Shown here: positions 17,373 through 26,548 of the stretch, one piece after another | How the letters are laid out: each line of letters starts with the position of its first letter | Numbering within the stretch: the stretch's first letter is position 1 | Assembly (NCBI RefSeq): GCF_039536765.1 | Contig: NZ_BAAAZF010000001.1 | Span: 2,687,501-2,751,500 of the forward strand | From: Parerythrobacter jejuensis | GTDB taxonomy: Bacteria; Pseudomonadota; Alphaproteobacteria; Sphingomonadales; Sphingomonadaceae | DNA: 64,000 nucleotides | Direction of reading: 5' to 3' | Notes under the pieces: generated by a model | Databases searched by the model: none | Told to the model about the DNA's origin: nothing | The model's input: only the letters and a program-made list of their open reading frames with translations | Translations under genes and position numbers: made by a program

Positions 17373-17412
17373 CACGCGGTCCCAACGCCGCGCGTGCTCT
17401 CTGTAAGGAGAG
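17373..17412 (+). promoter_or_regulatory. structured serC leader (candidate serC RNA motif)
   Basis: Two abutting hairpins precede serC. The first has a perfect 6-bp stem, CACGCG (17373–17378) with CGCGTG (17391–17396). The second is CTCTCT–GTAA–GGAGAG (17397–17412), a 6-bp stem capped by a GNRA-type GUAA loop. Its 3' arm contains most of the serC Shine–Dalgarno AAGGAG (17405–17410), and the ATG is at 17418. A serC RNA motif upstream of serC–serA operons has been described in alphaproteobacteria; a covariance-model match was not tested here. Confidence 0.55.
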
Positions 17413-17417
17413 AATAC

Positions 17418-18581
17418 ATGACTGCACTACCTAGCGAACCGGCGCTCAAGCCGGAGCGCCCACAATTTTCTTCCGGTCCCACGGTGAAATTCCCGGGCTG
17501 GTCCCTCGACAAGCTGAAAACCGAATCGCTCGGCCGTTCGCATCGCTCTGCCGTGGGCAAGGCGCGGCTGAAATACGCCATCGACCTGTCCAAGGAAATG
17601 CTCGGTATTCCCGAGGACTACCTGGTTGGCATCATGCCCGCATCCGACACGGGCGCACTTGAATGCGCGATGTGGACCATGCTCGGCGGTCGCCCGGCGA
17701 CGGTCGCGGCGTGGGAAAGCTTCGGCAATGTGTGGATTCAGGATGCCGTCAAGCAGCTGAAGCTGAAGGATTTGCAGGTGCTGGACGCCGATTATGGCGA
17801 AATCCCGGACCTGACGCAGGTTCCGCAGGAGAACGACGTCGTCTTCACCTGGAATGGCACCACATCGGGCGCGAAAATCCCCAACACGGACTGGCTTGCG
17901 CCTGGTCGCGCGGGTGTGACGATCAACGACGCCACCAGCGCCGTGTTCGCCCAGGAAATGGACTGGCCCAAGCTCGATGCCACGACCTATAGCTGGCAGA
18001 AAGTCATGGGTTCCGAAGCCCAGCACGGCATGCTGATCCTCAGCCCGAGGGCGGTTGAGCGGATCGAAAGCTATGATCCGGAATGGCCGCTGCCCAAGCT
18101 GTTTCGCCTCAAGAAAGGCGACAGCATCAATCGCAGCATTTTCGAAGGTGCCACGATCAATACACCTTCGCTGCTCGCGACCGAAGATTACATCGCGGCG
18201 CTGGAATGGGCGCAGTCGATTGGCGGCCGCAAGGCGATGTTCGAACGGGCCGATGCCAATGCGAAGATCGTAACCGACTGGATCGAAGCCACGCCGTGGC
18301 TGCGTAACATGGTCGATGACCCGGCGCAGCGAACCAATACGGGCGTCTGCTTCGTGTTTCAGGGTGACTGGTACGAAAGCCTTTCGGCAGAAGATCAGGC
18401 CGCAGTGCCGGCAAAGATCGCCAAGATGCTGGACGAGCGCGACGTGGGCTATGATTTCAACGGCTATCGTGACGCTCCGCCGAGCTTGCGCATCTGGTGC
18501 GGCGGTACTCTGGAGCAGGAAGATCTGAAGCGTCTCCTGCCCTGGATCGAATGGGCCTACGAAACCCTCAAGAACGGCTGA
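17418..18581 (+). CDS. serC: phosphoserine transaminase
   Basis: 387 aa PLP aminotransferase making O-phosphoserine from 3-phosphohydroxypyruvate and glutamate. It is the form common in alphaproteobacteria and actinobacteria, with SSGPTVKFPGW, SHRSAVGKARL, and the PLP lysine in YSWQKVMGSE. ATG 17418 follows AAGGAG at 7 nt; the upstream extension in frame reads through the leader structure and is not expected to be translated. serA follows after 84 nt, so the first two steps of serine synthesis are one operon. Confidence 0.94.
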   Translation: MTALPSEPALKPERPQFSSGPTVKFPGWSLDKLKTESLGRSHRSAVGKARLKYAIDLSKEMLGIPEDYLVGIMPASDTGALECAMWTMLGGRPATVAAWESFGNVWIQDAVKQLKLKDLQVLDADYGEIPDLTQVPQENDVVFTWNGTTSGAKIPNTDWLAPGRAGVTINDATSAVFAQEMDWPKLDATTYSWQKVMGSEAQHGMLILSPRAVERIESYDPEWPLPKLFRLKKGDSINRSIFEGATINTPSLLATEDYIAALEWAQSIGGRKAMFERADANAKIVTDWIEATPWLRNMVDDPAQRTNTGVCFVFQGDWYESLSAEDQAAVPAKIAKMLDERDVGYDFNGYRDAPPSLRIWCGGTLEQEDLKRLLPWIEWAYETLKNG

Positions 18582-18665
18582 TTGGCTTGCGGCTCGTGTT
18601 CGGGCCGCAGCCTCTACCCAATTTCCGGACTGGCGATGTCGCCGGTCTGACGGAAGGATATTTCC

Positions 18666-20261
18666 ATGACGAAACCCAAAGTTCTCATCTCCGATAAAAT
18701 GGACCCGAATGCCGCGCGCATTTTTGAAGAACGTGGCTGTGATGTTGATGTCATCACCGGCGAAACGGCTGAAGAATTGCTCGTCCGTATTGGTGAATAT
18801 GATGGCCTTGCCATCCGCAGCTCGACCAAAGTCACACCCGAAATCCTCGATGCCGCGACCCGTTTGAAGGTCATCGGCAGGGCCGGGATCGGCGTCGACA
18901 ATGTCGATATTCCCTACGCGTCCGGCAAAGGCGTCGTCGTGATGAACACTCCGTTCGGCAATTCGATCACCACGGCAGAACACGCGATTGCCATGATGAT
19001 GGCGCTGGCCCGCCAAATTCCGCAGGCCAATGCGGGCACGCAGGCCGGGGAATGGCCCAAATCCAGCTTTATGGGCGTTGAAGTCACCGGCAAGACGCTG
19101 GGCCTGATCGGCGCCGGCAATATCGGTTCGATCGTAGCTGCCCGGGCGCAGGGCCTGAAGATGAAGGTCATCGCTTTCGATCCCTTCCTGACGCCCGAGC
19201 GCGCGATCGAAATTGGCGTCGAGAAAGTCGATCTGGACGGCCTTCTCGAGCGTGCCGATTTCATTACGCTGCACACACCGCTGACTGACGAGACACGCAA
19301 CATTCTCAGCCGCGAAAGCCTCGGCAAGACCAAGGCAGGTGTCCGGATCGTCAATTGCGCACGGGGCGGCCTGATCGACGAGGCGGCTTTGGCCGACCTT
19401 CTCGAAAGCGGCCACGTCGCCGGGGCTGCACTGGATGTTTTCCAGACCGAACCGGCCAAGGAAAGCCCGCTGTTTGGCATGCCCAATTTCATCTGCACAC
19501 CGCATCTGGGTGCGTCGACGACAGAAGCACAGGTGAATGTGGCGCTGCAGGTGGCTGAACAGATGGCCGATTATCTGGTCAATGGCGGCGTTACCAACGC
19601 GCTGAACATGCCGAGCCTGAGTGCGGAAGAAGCACCCAAGCTAAAGCCATATATGGCACTGGCAGAGCGGCTGGGTTCGCTGGTCGGCCAGCTCGCGCAT
19701 GGAAATTTGCCCAAGATCAGTGTCGAACTGGAGGGCGATGCCGCAGAACTCAATCCCAAGCCGATCACCGGCGCCGTGCTGGCCGGACTAATGCGCCGCT
19801 ATTCCGATACGGTGAACATGGTCAACGCTCCCTATCTCGCCAAGGAACGCGGCATCGAGGTGCGTGAAATCCGCAACACACGTGAAGGCATCTATCAGAC
19901 GCTGGTTCGGGTAACCGTTGCGACCGATGCCGGGGATCGTTCCGTCGCTGGCACATTGTTTGGCAATGCCAAAGATGGGGGCGGCGCCCGCCTGACCGAG
20001 ATCTTCGGGATCGGTATCGAGGCGGAGCTGGATGGCGACATGCTCTATATCGTCAATGACGATGCACCCGGCTTTATCGGCCGGATCGGAACATTGATGG
20101 GCGAGAATGGCATCAATATCGGTACCTTCAACCTGGGACGTCGACAGGCCGGTGGTGAAGCGGTTCTGCTGCTCAGCGTAGACCAGCCGATCAGTCAGGA
20201 AGTGGCTGAGCGGGCCGAAAAGGTAGAAGGTGTGCGCTTTGTGAAGCCTCTGGCCTTCTGA
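18666..20261 (+). CDS. serA: D-3-phosphoglycerate dehydrogenase (long form with ACT domain)
   Basis: 531 aa, oxidising 3-phosphoglycerate with NAD+ in the first committed step of serine synthesis. The NAD motif GAGNIG is at 149–154, and a D-isomer dehydrogenase signature CARGGLIDEAAL follows. An intervening domain (~residues 325–450) and a C-terminal ACT domain (~455–531, DAPGFIGRIGTLMGENGINI) match the type I long enzyme, which is usually inhibited by serine. AAGGA precedes the ATG. Co-directional with serC and hisZ. Confidence 0.95.
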   Translation: MTKPKVLISDKMDPNAARIFEERGCDVDVITGETAEELLVRIGEYDGLAIRSSTKVTPEILDAATRLKVIGRAGIGVDNVDIPYASGKGVVVMNTPFGNSITTAEHAIAMMMALARQIPQANAGTQAGEWPKSSFMGVEVTGKTLGLIGAGNIGSIVAARAQGLKMKVIAFDPFLTPERAIEIGVEKVDLDGLLERADFITLHTPLTDETRNILSRESLGKTKAGVRIVNCARGGLIDEAALADLLESGHVAGAALDVFQTEPAKESPLFGMPNFICTPHLGASTTEAQVNVALQVAEQMADYLVNGGVTNALNMPSLSAEEAPKLKPYMALAERLGSLVGQLAHGNLPKISVELEGDAAELNPKPITGAVLAGLMRRYSDTVNMVNAPYLAKERGIEVREIRNTREGIYQTLVRVTVATDAGDRSVAGTLFGNAKDGGGARLTEIFGIGIEAELDGDMLYIVNDDAPGFIGRIGTLMGENGINIGTFNLGRRQAGGEAVLLLSVDQPISQEVAERAEKVEGVRFVKPLAF

Positions 20262-20289
20262 TGCCAGATGGGGCAGGGCGCGGCCCGCT

Positions 20290-21399
20290 ATGACGAACAC
20301 CGACGACCTGCTCCCTATCGGCCTTGAAGACCGCCTCCCAACAGAGGCGCGTCAGGTCACTCACGCCATGCGCACCGCGCTGCAGGCGATGGATTCGCAT
20401 GGGTATGACCGGGTCCGCCCGCCACTGATCGAATTCGAACGGTCGCTGGCCGGGCGTATGGACGGGGTGCAAACCCGCAACCTGTTCCGCTTTGTCGATC
20501 CCCAGAGCTTGCGCACCCTGGCCCTGCGCAGCGATATGACGCCGCAACTGGGCCGGATTGCTTCCAATGGTATGGCACAGGCTCCGCGACCGCTGCGGCT
20601 TTGCTATGCCGGCGAAGTCGCCACCATGACGGCGGACCAGCTCGATCCTGCGCGCCAGCGTTTGCAGCTGGGCGCTGAATTGATCGGATCCGATACTGTC
20701 GCGGCTGCGGCGGAAATCGTGATGCTGGCAGTCGAGGCGGTCGAGGCCACGGGTGCCACAGGCATTTCGCTCGATTTCACCTTGCCCGATCTGGTCGATG
20801 TCCTCGCCGATGGCGCCTTCCCGCTGGCCCCGGACGCGGTCGAGAAGGTTCGCCGTGAACTCGATACCAAGGATGCCGGTGGATTGGTTGCAGCGGGCGG
20901 AGAGGCCTATTTGCCGCTCATCCATGCGGCTGGTTCCCTCAATGAAGCTCTGGAGAAATTGCGCGCGGTTGATGCGGGCGGCGCGCTGGCGACTCGAATC
21001 GACGGATTGCAACAGGTTGCTGCGCGCGTCGGCGACCGGGCCCGGATCACGCTCGATCCGACCGAACGGCACGGCTTCGAGTACCAGAGCTGGTTCGGAT
21101 TCACGATTTACGCAGAGGGTGCTCGCGGAGCGCTCGGGCGGGGCGGGACCTATATGATCCGCGGATCGGAAGAACCTGCCACCGGATTCTCGCTTTATCT
21201 CGATGCGCTCTTGCCGGCCTTGCCCGCGTCAGAATCGGCGCAGATACTGTTCCTGCCGCCGGGCCATGATGCTGAAGCGGCGGCCCGACTGCGGGCCATT
21301 GGTTGGCGCACGATTTCGGCCTTGTCAGAACAAGACAATCCGGCCGATTTGGGGTGCAGCCATGTGCTCGACGGACAGAATGCCGTCCCGCTCACCTAA
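20290..21399 (+). CDS. hisZ: ATP phosphoribosyltransferase regulatory subunit
   Basis: 369 aa, a class II aaRS-like protein related to HisRS but without tRNA-binding parts. It pairs with short-form HisG in the first step of histidine synthesis. LPIGLEDRLP, the motif-2-like RSDMTPQLGRIA, and Y-x-SWFGFTIY are visible. The catalytic histidine-contacting motifs of true HisRS are degraded, as expected. It starts 29 nt after serA. In many relatives purA follows directly; here ~5 kb of other genes intervene. Confidence 0.9.
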   Translation: MTNTDDLLPIGLEDRLPTEARQVTHAMRTALQAMDSHGYDRVRPPLIEFERSLAGRMDGVQTRNLFRFVDPQSLRTLALRSDMTPQLGRIASNGMAQAPRPLRLCYAGEVATMTADQLDPARQRLQLGAELIGSDTVAAAAEIVMLAVEAVEATGATGISLDFTLPDLVDVLADGAFPLAPDAVEKVRRELDTKDAGGLVAAGGEAYLPLIHAAGSLNEALEKLRAVDAGGALATRIDGLQQVAARVGDRARITLDPTERHGFEYQSWFGFTIYAEGARGALGRGGTYMIRGSEEPATGFSLYLDALLPALPASESAQILFLPPGHDAEAAARLRAIGWRTISALSEQDNPADLGCSHVLDGQNAVPLT

Positions 21400-21402
21400 C
21401 GG

Positions 21403-22083
21403 CTAGAAAATATCCTTGAGCGCTTTGCCGGCATTGCCGAGAGGATTGGACCGGAAATTAGTCTCCTCACGCCCGATGTAGGAGAATATACCATCCAGGC
21501 CCTGATCGGTGACGGTCTTGTTCAGCCTTGCGCGGTCAAGCCCGGCGGACCGCATCCAGCTATGCTGTGAGTTGAGCCGTTCGAGTTGACCGTGGGCGCC
21601 CAGGTCACCAAGAGCGGTGTCGATCAGTGGCTCGAGCTTGCCGTGAAGCCGGTCATTCGAACTCTCGCGCAGATAGCGGGTCCCACCGTCATTCTGGCGC
21701 ACAATGCCAGGGACATCGTTGAATGACAGGCCATCAATTGCGTCGCGGAAAATGGGCTTGGCCTCGCCCGCAGCTGTGCCAGCTGCGCTGTTGAGCGAGC
21801 GGATGAAACCGTCCAGTATGCCGAGACGCGAGGCACCACCAAGGATCGATCCAAGCACGCCGCTGCGGTTGCCGCCAAGGAAGGGCAGCCCGATCCGGAC
21901 GTCCTCATCATTGTAGAACGCGCCTGGCTGGGCGAGCTTGTCCAGCGCACTATCCGAAGCCCGGCCAAGGATCGATGACAGGCCGATGCCCTGTGCAAAG
22001 GCGGGAGATGACCACCCGATTGCCAAAGTGGCGGCGGCTGCACCGCCGAGAAACAGACGGCGATCAGTTTGGAATTCATTCAT
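21403..22083 (-). CDS. DUF4197 protein with Tat-type signal peptide
   Basis: 226 aa. Residues ~6–32 form a twin-arginine-like signal (DRRLFLGG…) ending PAFAQ. The mature part is helical with the LNDVPGIV- and TDQGLDGIF-like blocks of DUF4197, a family of periplasmic proteins of unknown role. The ATG at 22083 has GGAG 8 nt upstream. Its stop lies 3 nt from the convergent hisZ stop. Confidence 0.85.
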   Translation of the reverse strand: MNEFQTDRRLFLGGAAAATLAIGWSSPAFAQGIGLSSILGRASDSALDKLAQPGAFYNDEDVRIGLPFLGGNRSGVLGSILGGASRLGILDGFIRSLNSAAGTAAGEAKPIFRDAIDGLSFNDVPGIVRQNDGGTRYLRESSNDRLHGKLEPLIDTALGDLGAHGQLERLNSQHSWMRSAGLDRARLNKTVTDQGLDGIFSYIGREETNFRSNPLGNAGKALKDIF

Positions 22084-22237
22084 GGCAAGCTCCCCTCTCA
22101 ATGCTTGCCCATCATGTCGCATATTCCCGTTTTCGCCAAGCTGAACCGGATACAGGAGCATAGGAGGACCGGGAATCGGTGTCCCCTTCTTGCCCGCTGG
22201 TAAAAAGCTGCGATGATGGGGCGCAGGGAGACGCAGC

Positions 22238-22576
22238 ATGAAATCCGCCTATTTCGGCATTCTTGGGCTTTTGGTCCTGCTCAGCCTCGCAGCCGGCGTA
22301 GCCAAGGTGCTGCAGGCACCTCAGGAAGTGCAATTCTTTATCGATGCGGGATGGGGGCAGGGGCTGCTGCTTCCCTTCGGTCTGGTCCAGATCGCCGGAG
22401 GCGTGCTTGCCCTGCTAGGGCGGAGCAGGCGCATTGGCGCGATCCTGATGGCGCTGGGTTTCTTCCTCTCGGCTGTGGCTATCTTCCTGACCGGCAATAC
22501 CGTGTTCGCATTTCTGTCCTTGATACCCGTCGCGCTCGCGGTGCTGTTTATCCGTCGCCCGCATTTCGAAAGCTGA
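22238..22576 (+). CDS. DoxX-like small integral membrane protein
   Basis: 112 aa with four hydrophobic spans at roughly residues 5–24, 42–62, 67–85 and 87–106. Size and spacing fit the DoxX-like group, whose roles are poorly known. A glycine-rich VQIAGGVLALLG segment and the terminal RRPHF are visible. GGGAG precedes the ATG by about 8 nt. RidA follows 20 nt downstream. Confidence 0.65.
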   Translation: MKSAYFGILGLLVLLSLAAGVAKVLQAPQEVQFFIDAGWGQGLLLPFGLVQIAGGVLALLGRSRRIGAILMALGFFLSAVAIFLTGNTVFAFLSLIPVALAVLFIRRPHFES

Positions 22577-22596
22577 TCCTGAGAGGGGAAGAGACC

Positions 22597-22986
22597 ATGC
22601 CGGACAATCGCCAAGTCATCACGCTGGATCCCGATCCATTGGCCCCTTACGCGATTGCGCCGGGATGGCGGGTAGGGGATCTACTGTTCCTTTCCGGTCA
22701 GGCTGCGATTGCGGAGGATGGTTCTATCGTCGGTGAAGGCGATTTCGATCTGCAATTGGGCCAGACAATGGCCAATATCGAAAGAGTGCTGGAGGCGGGT
22801 GGCAGCGACATGTCACGGATCGTCAAAGTCACGATCTACCTCACCGACATGGGCAATTTCGGCAAGGTCGTAGAGGCGCGCAAACGCCATTTCACGCCGC
22901 CCTTTCCGGCGGACACAATCGTCGAAGTGCGCTCACTCGCTTTGCCCGAACTTATGGTCGAAATCGATGTAGTCGCTGCGGTCTAG
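22597..22986 (+). CDS. RidA family protein (reactive enamine/imine deaminase)
   Basis: 129 aa, standard RidA/YjgF length. GWRVGDLLFLSGQ, the QLGQTMANIERVLEAGGSD core, and VKVTIYLTDM are characteristic. Canonical RidA carries a substrate-binding arginine in a C-terminal R-x-x-VEV block; here it is VEVRSLALPELMVEID, with the arginine shifted. It may therefore be a divergent RidA subfamily. GAGAGGGG lies ~9 nt before the ATG. A longer frame upstream covers the DoxX-like gene in another phase and is spurious. Confidence 0.88.
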   Translation: MPDNRQVITLDPDPLAPYAIAPGWRVGDLLFLSGQAAIAEDGSIVGEGDFDLQLGQTMANIERVLEAGGSDMSRIVKVTIYLTDMGNFGKVVEARKRHFTPPFPADTIVEVRSLALPELMVEIDVVAAV

Positions 22987-22999
22987 GCCGAGGTTTTGA

Positions 23000-24427
23000 T
23001 CATCCCGGCGGTGCCATGAAACCCAGATCGGGCTGAGCGAAGCGTCCGATATTGGGCGAGATACCCGGCATCTCGCTCTCCGAAACACCAAACCACTTTG
23101 CCAGCGTGGCAGAATATTCATCGACCGAGGTTGTCGGCAGCAAGCGGCCACGGCCCACCTGGTCATCACTATCGACTGACACCTGCGGTGCAGTGCCATA
23201 GAACCGCCCGCCATTCACGGCGCCGCCAATCATGAAGTGGTGGCCGCCCCAGCCATGATCGGAGCCATCGCCATTCGATGCCAGCGTGCGCCCGAAATCG
23301 GAGGCGGTGAAGGTTGTCACCCGGTCGGCAATGCCGAGTTCGATAGTGGCGCGGAAAAACGCATCCATGGCGAAATCGAGTTGGCTCAACAGGCCTTCAT
23401 GCCTGCCGATCAGGCCATCGTGATTGTCGAACCCGCCCATGGAGACCATGAACACCTGCCGCGTGACGCCGAGGTCTCCGCGCGCTGCAATCAGGCGTGC
23501 GACCACCGAAAGCTGGTCGGCCAAACCGTTGCCGTCGCCGAAATCGGTCTGCAAGGCGCTGTTTTCGAGCGCATCGTTGACGAAGCCGCCATACTGGATC
23601 GATCGCGCCATGGTCTGGGCATAGTCCGCCTCCAGCACGTGGCCGTTATGGGTTCGAAGCAACCCGTCAAGCGCTGCACTGGCCGCAGAGGAACGGTAAA
23701 CCCGGTTTTCCAGCCCCCGGACCTGCACCGCGCCGCCGCGCGACACCTGGTAGGGAAGGGCGTTATCCCCCGACAGGAACACGGCATTGCCGGTCGCATT
23801 GATGGCGGTGAACATGGCGTTGCGATTGCTAGATTGGGCCAGATCGCCCATCCGGCCGCCCCAGCCGGTTCGTGACCCCTCTGGCTGCGAGGATTGCCAG
23901 GTCGATTGCTGATCATTGTGTGAAAACAGCTTGGCCGGGCGCGGGAAGCTGGTGGTGTTGTTGCTCTGGTATTGCGCCTTGGTCAGTGGAACAACCAGCG
24001 GTCCGACATTGAGCAACGGTGCCATGCGCCCTTCGTCAAACCGGCTTTTCAGGCGCGGCATGGTGGGGGCAAGGGAATAGCGGATATCGTCGGTCAGGAC
24101 CTGGTCGGCTGGCTGGTTGAGGACACTGCCCGCCAAGCTCGATCGCGGCAGGGCAATTCCTGCACCGCCCGCACCGCCGCCCCGTATCTCTTGGTAGCGG
24201 TTATAATTGGCCAGATCATAGGGGATCAGCGTGTTGCCATAGTCGTTCCCGCCATAAAGGAAGATACAGACGAGTGCCTTGTATCCTCCGCTCGCGCTGA
24301 AGGCGGCAGCTTCTCCCATTCCGGCCAGGCCCAGGGCATAGGATGATGCTGCGCCTGCCACTGCAAGCTGGCTGGTACGGCGCATGAAAGCGCGGCGGGA
24401 CAATTCGGTGCTCTTGCCGATATACAT
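23000..24427 (-). CDS. DUF1501 domain protein, Tat-exported
   Basis: 475 aa. A twin-arginine signal (SRRAFMRRTSQLAVAG) covers about residues 10–42. The mature protein begins with the LVCIFLYGGNDYGNTLIPYD block and ends with TASDFGRTLASNGDGSDHGWGGHHF, both hallmarks of DUF1501, a family in the alkaline phosphatase/sulfatase-like superfamily. It is encoded 13 nt after a DUF1800 gene, the usual pairing. The biochemical activity of the pair is unknown. Confidence 0.9.
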   Translation of the reverse strand: MYIGKSTELSRRAFMRRTSQLAVAGAASSYALGLAGMGEAAAFSASGGYKALVCIFLYGGNDYGNTLIPYDLANYNRYQEIRGGGAGGAGIALPRSSLAGSVLNQPADQVLTDDIRYSLAPTMPRLKSRFDEGRMAPLLNVGPLVVPLTKAQYQSNNTTSFPRPAKLFSHNDQQSTWQSSQPEGSRTGWGGRMGDLAQSSNRNAMFTAINATGNAVFLSGDNALPYQVSRGGAVQVRGLENRVYRSSAASAALDGLLRTHNGHVLEADYAQTMARSIQYGGFVNDALENSALQTDFGDGNGLADQLSVVARLIAARGDLGVTRQVFMVSMGGFDNHDGLIGRHEGLLSQLDFAMDAFFRATIELGIADRVTTFTASDFGRTLASNGDGSDHGWGGHHFMIGGAVNGGRFYGTAPQVSVDSDDQVGRGRLLPTTSVDEYSATLAKWFGVSESEMPGISPNIGRFAQPDLGFMAPPG

Positions 24428-24440
24428 CTCAGGCGCTCCC

Positions 24441-26294
24441 TTACTTCTGGACCAGATAGTCGTTGGAAACCATCACCAGCAGCACCGCGATGTGAATGCG
24501 GCGCAGCTTGGTTTCGTCATCGTCGGTTTCGGCCACGGCCTGGTCATTGAGCGCGGCGAGGATCGTGTCGCGAGTGTTCGAATTTAGCTGCTGTCCGGTC
24601 AGCAACAGGTCTAGCCGGTCGAGCAAGGCCGGGGCATCATGCGCAATCTTGAGCTCTTCGGTGTAGGGCGCCTTGACGTCCCGCACCCAATAGCCGCGAT
24701 TGTCGACCGAACGCTCCATGAAATTGACATAGGTTGCCACGGTGGATTCGTTCACGATCTGGAATTCCGGGGCGATCAGATCGTTTGCCGCTGCCTGCGA
24801 ATTGAGCGGGACATAGCCGGGCCGGAAAAAATTGAAGACCGACGGGGATCGCAGGGGCGCCTGGCCAAGCCGGTTCGAACTGTCGGAGAGGTTGCCGACG
24901 GTCCAGTCCGCGCTTGCAGAATTGGCACCGAAAGTGCGGCCCCACTGGGCGAACCGGATCATCGGTTCGCGCAATTTGCCAAAACGTTGATCGGTCAGGC
25001 CGCTCTCTGCCAAGGCTTCGTCATCCAGCAGGATCGCCTTGAATACAGCGCGCAAATCACCGCGCGTGCCAGAGCCGTTATTGTCGAACACGCTGGCAAC
25101 CCGTTGGACATAGGCCGGGCTGGGATTGCTGGTCACCAGGCGCTGAATCATCTGCTTGCCGAAGAACGGGCCGACATTGGGATGGTTGAACAAAGTGTCC
25201 AATGTGATCCGCAATGTTTCCGCAGCCCCGGTACTGGCGGGGATAGTCACGCCAAGAAACGTCTTCTCCTCGTCGGAGTGATAGCTTTCACTGCGAGGCC
25301 GACGCCATTTCGAAGGGTCTGCCGTCATCGCCTGGCGGGCATAGTCCGGATCCGGGATCTGGCGGTTGCCATTGTTGGGATCAGGGGTGGAGCTGATGCC
25401 GGTATAGTCATAGTCATACCCGGTGAAGGCCTTGGCGATGCCGGTGACATCGTCATTGTCGTAGGTCTCGATCGGGTCACCATTGGGCCCGGCCCTTAGG
25501 GTGCCGTCGGCGTTCAGTTCGTAGAGACCGATCGAGAAAAGCTGCATTACTTCGCGGCCAAAATTCTCGTCCGGGACGCGCCCGCTGCGCGCGTCGGCCT
25601 TGCGATTGCCGCGGGTATTGAGAAACACGCCCATCGCCGGGTTGAGCGTGATGTCTTCGATCAGGTCACGGAAATTGCCGAATGCGTGCTGGTTCAGGAT
25701 GTCCCAATAAGCACCCATTGCCGGGCTGCGCCAGGTGATGTTGACGCTGTTGAGCGAGACCACGAAGAATTCCGACAGCGCCAACGCGGCGCGTTTGCGC
25801 ACGCTGGAGTTGCCCCGCATCAGCTGGCTCCAGATCATGTTGTCTGCCGGGCCGGAACGGTCGAAATGGCGATTGCCGTCGATCCGGTCATAGCCTCTGC
25901 TGGAGAAGAACTGGGCCGCTGTCTGGTCGTTGCCCAAAGCCATCTGGCTATCGAGCCAGGGCTCGTAACCGTCGGCCTTGATCTGCGAAATCGCGCCGGG
26001 CGATGCTGCAATGGCCGCTCTCAGGATGAAGCGAGCAGCCTGCGCATCGGTTTCGGGCTTCAGGATTACTGGTGGCGGTGTGCCGCCCCCGCCGGTCGGC
26101 GCGCCACCGGTGGCACCACCGCCGCTGCTGGAAGACCCGCCGCCGCACGCGGCCGTCGCCAGCCCCAGCGCCACCGCAGTGGCTGCAGCAGGCGCCGATA
26201 GTTGCGGAGTTCCATCCTGCGATGGAGCCTCGTGATCTTCACATTCTACGTAGATTTGCGCGCTCTCCGGCGCGTCTTGCGACCCATCCCTCAT
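24441..26294 (-). CDS. DUF1800 domain protein, exported
   Basis: 617 aa from ATG 26294, chosen because GGAG/GAGG lies just upstream; a TTG 18 nt earlier is in frame. Residues 34–49 are hydrophobic, followed by Cys50 and a Gly/Ser-rich linker to ~80, so it may be exported with a late signal or lipid anchor, though the lipobox fit is poor. The body carries DUF1800 features: AARFILRAAIAASP, FLNTRGNRKADARSG, ENFGREVMQLFSIGLYELN, and HPNVGPFFGKQMIQRLV. Partner of the DUF1501 gene downstream. Confidence 0.88.
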   Translation of the reverse strand: MRDGSQDAPESAQIYVECEDHEAPSQDGTPQLSAPAAATAVALGLATAACGGGSSSSGGGATGGAPTGGGGTPPPVILKPETDAQAARFILRAAIAASPGAISQIKADGYEPWLDSQMALGNDQTAAQFFSSRGYDRIDGNRHFDRSGPADNMIWSQLMRGNSSVRKRAALALSEFFVVSLNSVNITWRSPAMGAYWDILNQHAFGNFRDLIEDITLNPAMGVFLNTRGNRKADARSGRVPDENFGREVMQLFSIGLYELNADGTLRAGPNGDPIETYDNDDVTGIAKAFTGYDYDYTGISSTPDPNNGNRQIPDPDYARQAMTADPSKWRRPRSESYHSDEEKTFLGVTIPASTGAAETLRITLDTLFNHPNVGPFFGKQMIQRLVTSNPSPAYVQRVASVFDNNGSGTRGDLRAVFKAILLDDEALAESGLTDQRFGKLREPMIRFAQWGRTFGANSASADWTVGNLSDSSNRLGQAPLRSPSVFNFFRPGYVPLNSQAAANDLIAPEFQIVNESTVATYVNFMERSVDNRGYWVRDVKAPYTEELKIAHDAPALLDRLDLLLTGQQLNSNTRDTILAALNDQAVAETDDDETKLRRIHIAVLLVMVSNDYLVQK

Positions 26295-26548
26295 TCGAAC
26301 CTCGACTCCCAAACCGTGCGCGTTGCATCCCCAAATGCACCGCCATCAACCCCCGGCTAGCCGATCATCGTCCGCCATTTCTTTACGACCCTGATGAACA
26401 TGTTTTTTACTATCCCAGCGAATCTTCGCAGACCATCCGATAAGTCCACGATCCGCCCTTGCCGCCGCACGCCCCGTCGCCTAATCCGGCGCGCGTTTGT
26501 GCGGCACGCGATGCAATCGGGCCGCCACCTTTCTAAAAGGAATATCAA

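Noticed and set aside
17427-19505. 692-codon open frame on the minus strand opposite serC and serA
   Set aside because: It is the antisense shadow of two well-supported genes in high-GC DNA, has no ribosome-binding site, and its translation shows no domain.
22213-22596. N-terminal extension of RidA covering the DoxX-like gene
   Set aside because: A different frame encodes a clear four-span protein there; RidA's own ATG at 22597 has a Shine–Dalgarno and the family length.
24441-26294. Firm lipoprotein call for the DUF1800 protein
   Set aside because: The Cys at residue 50 follows ATAA rather than a Leu-type lipobox, and the hydrophobic segment starts too far from the N-terminus.
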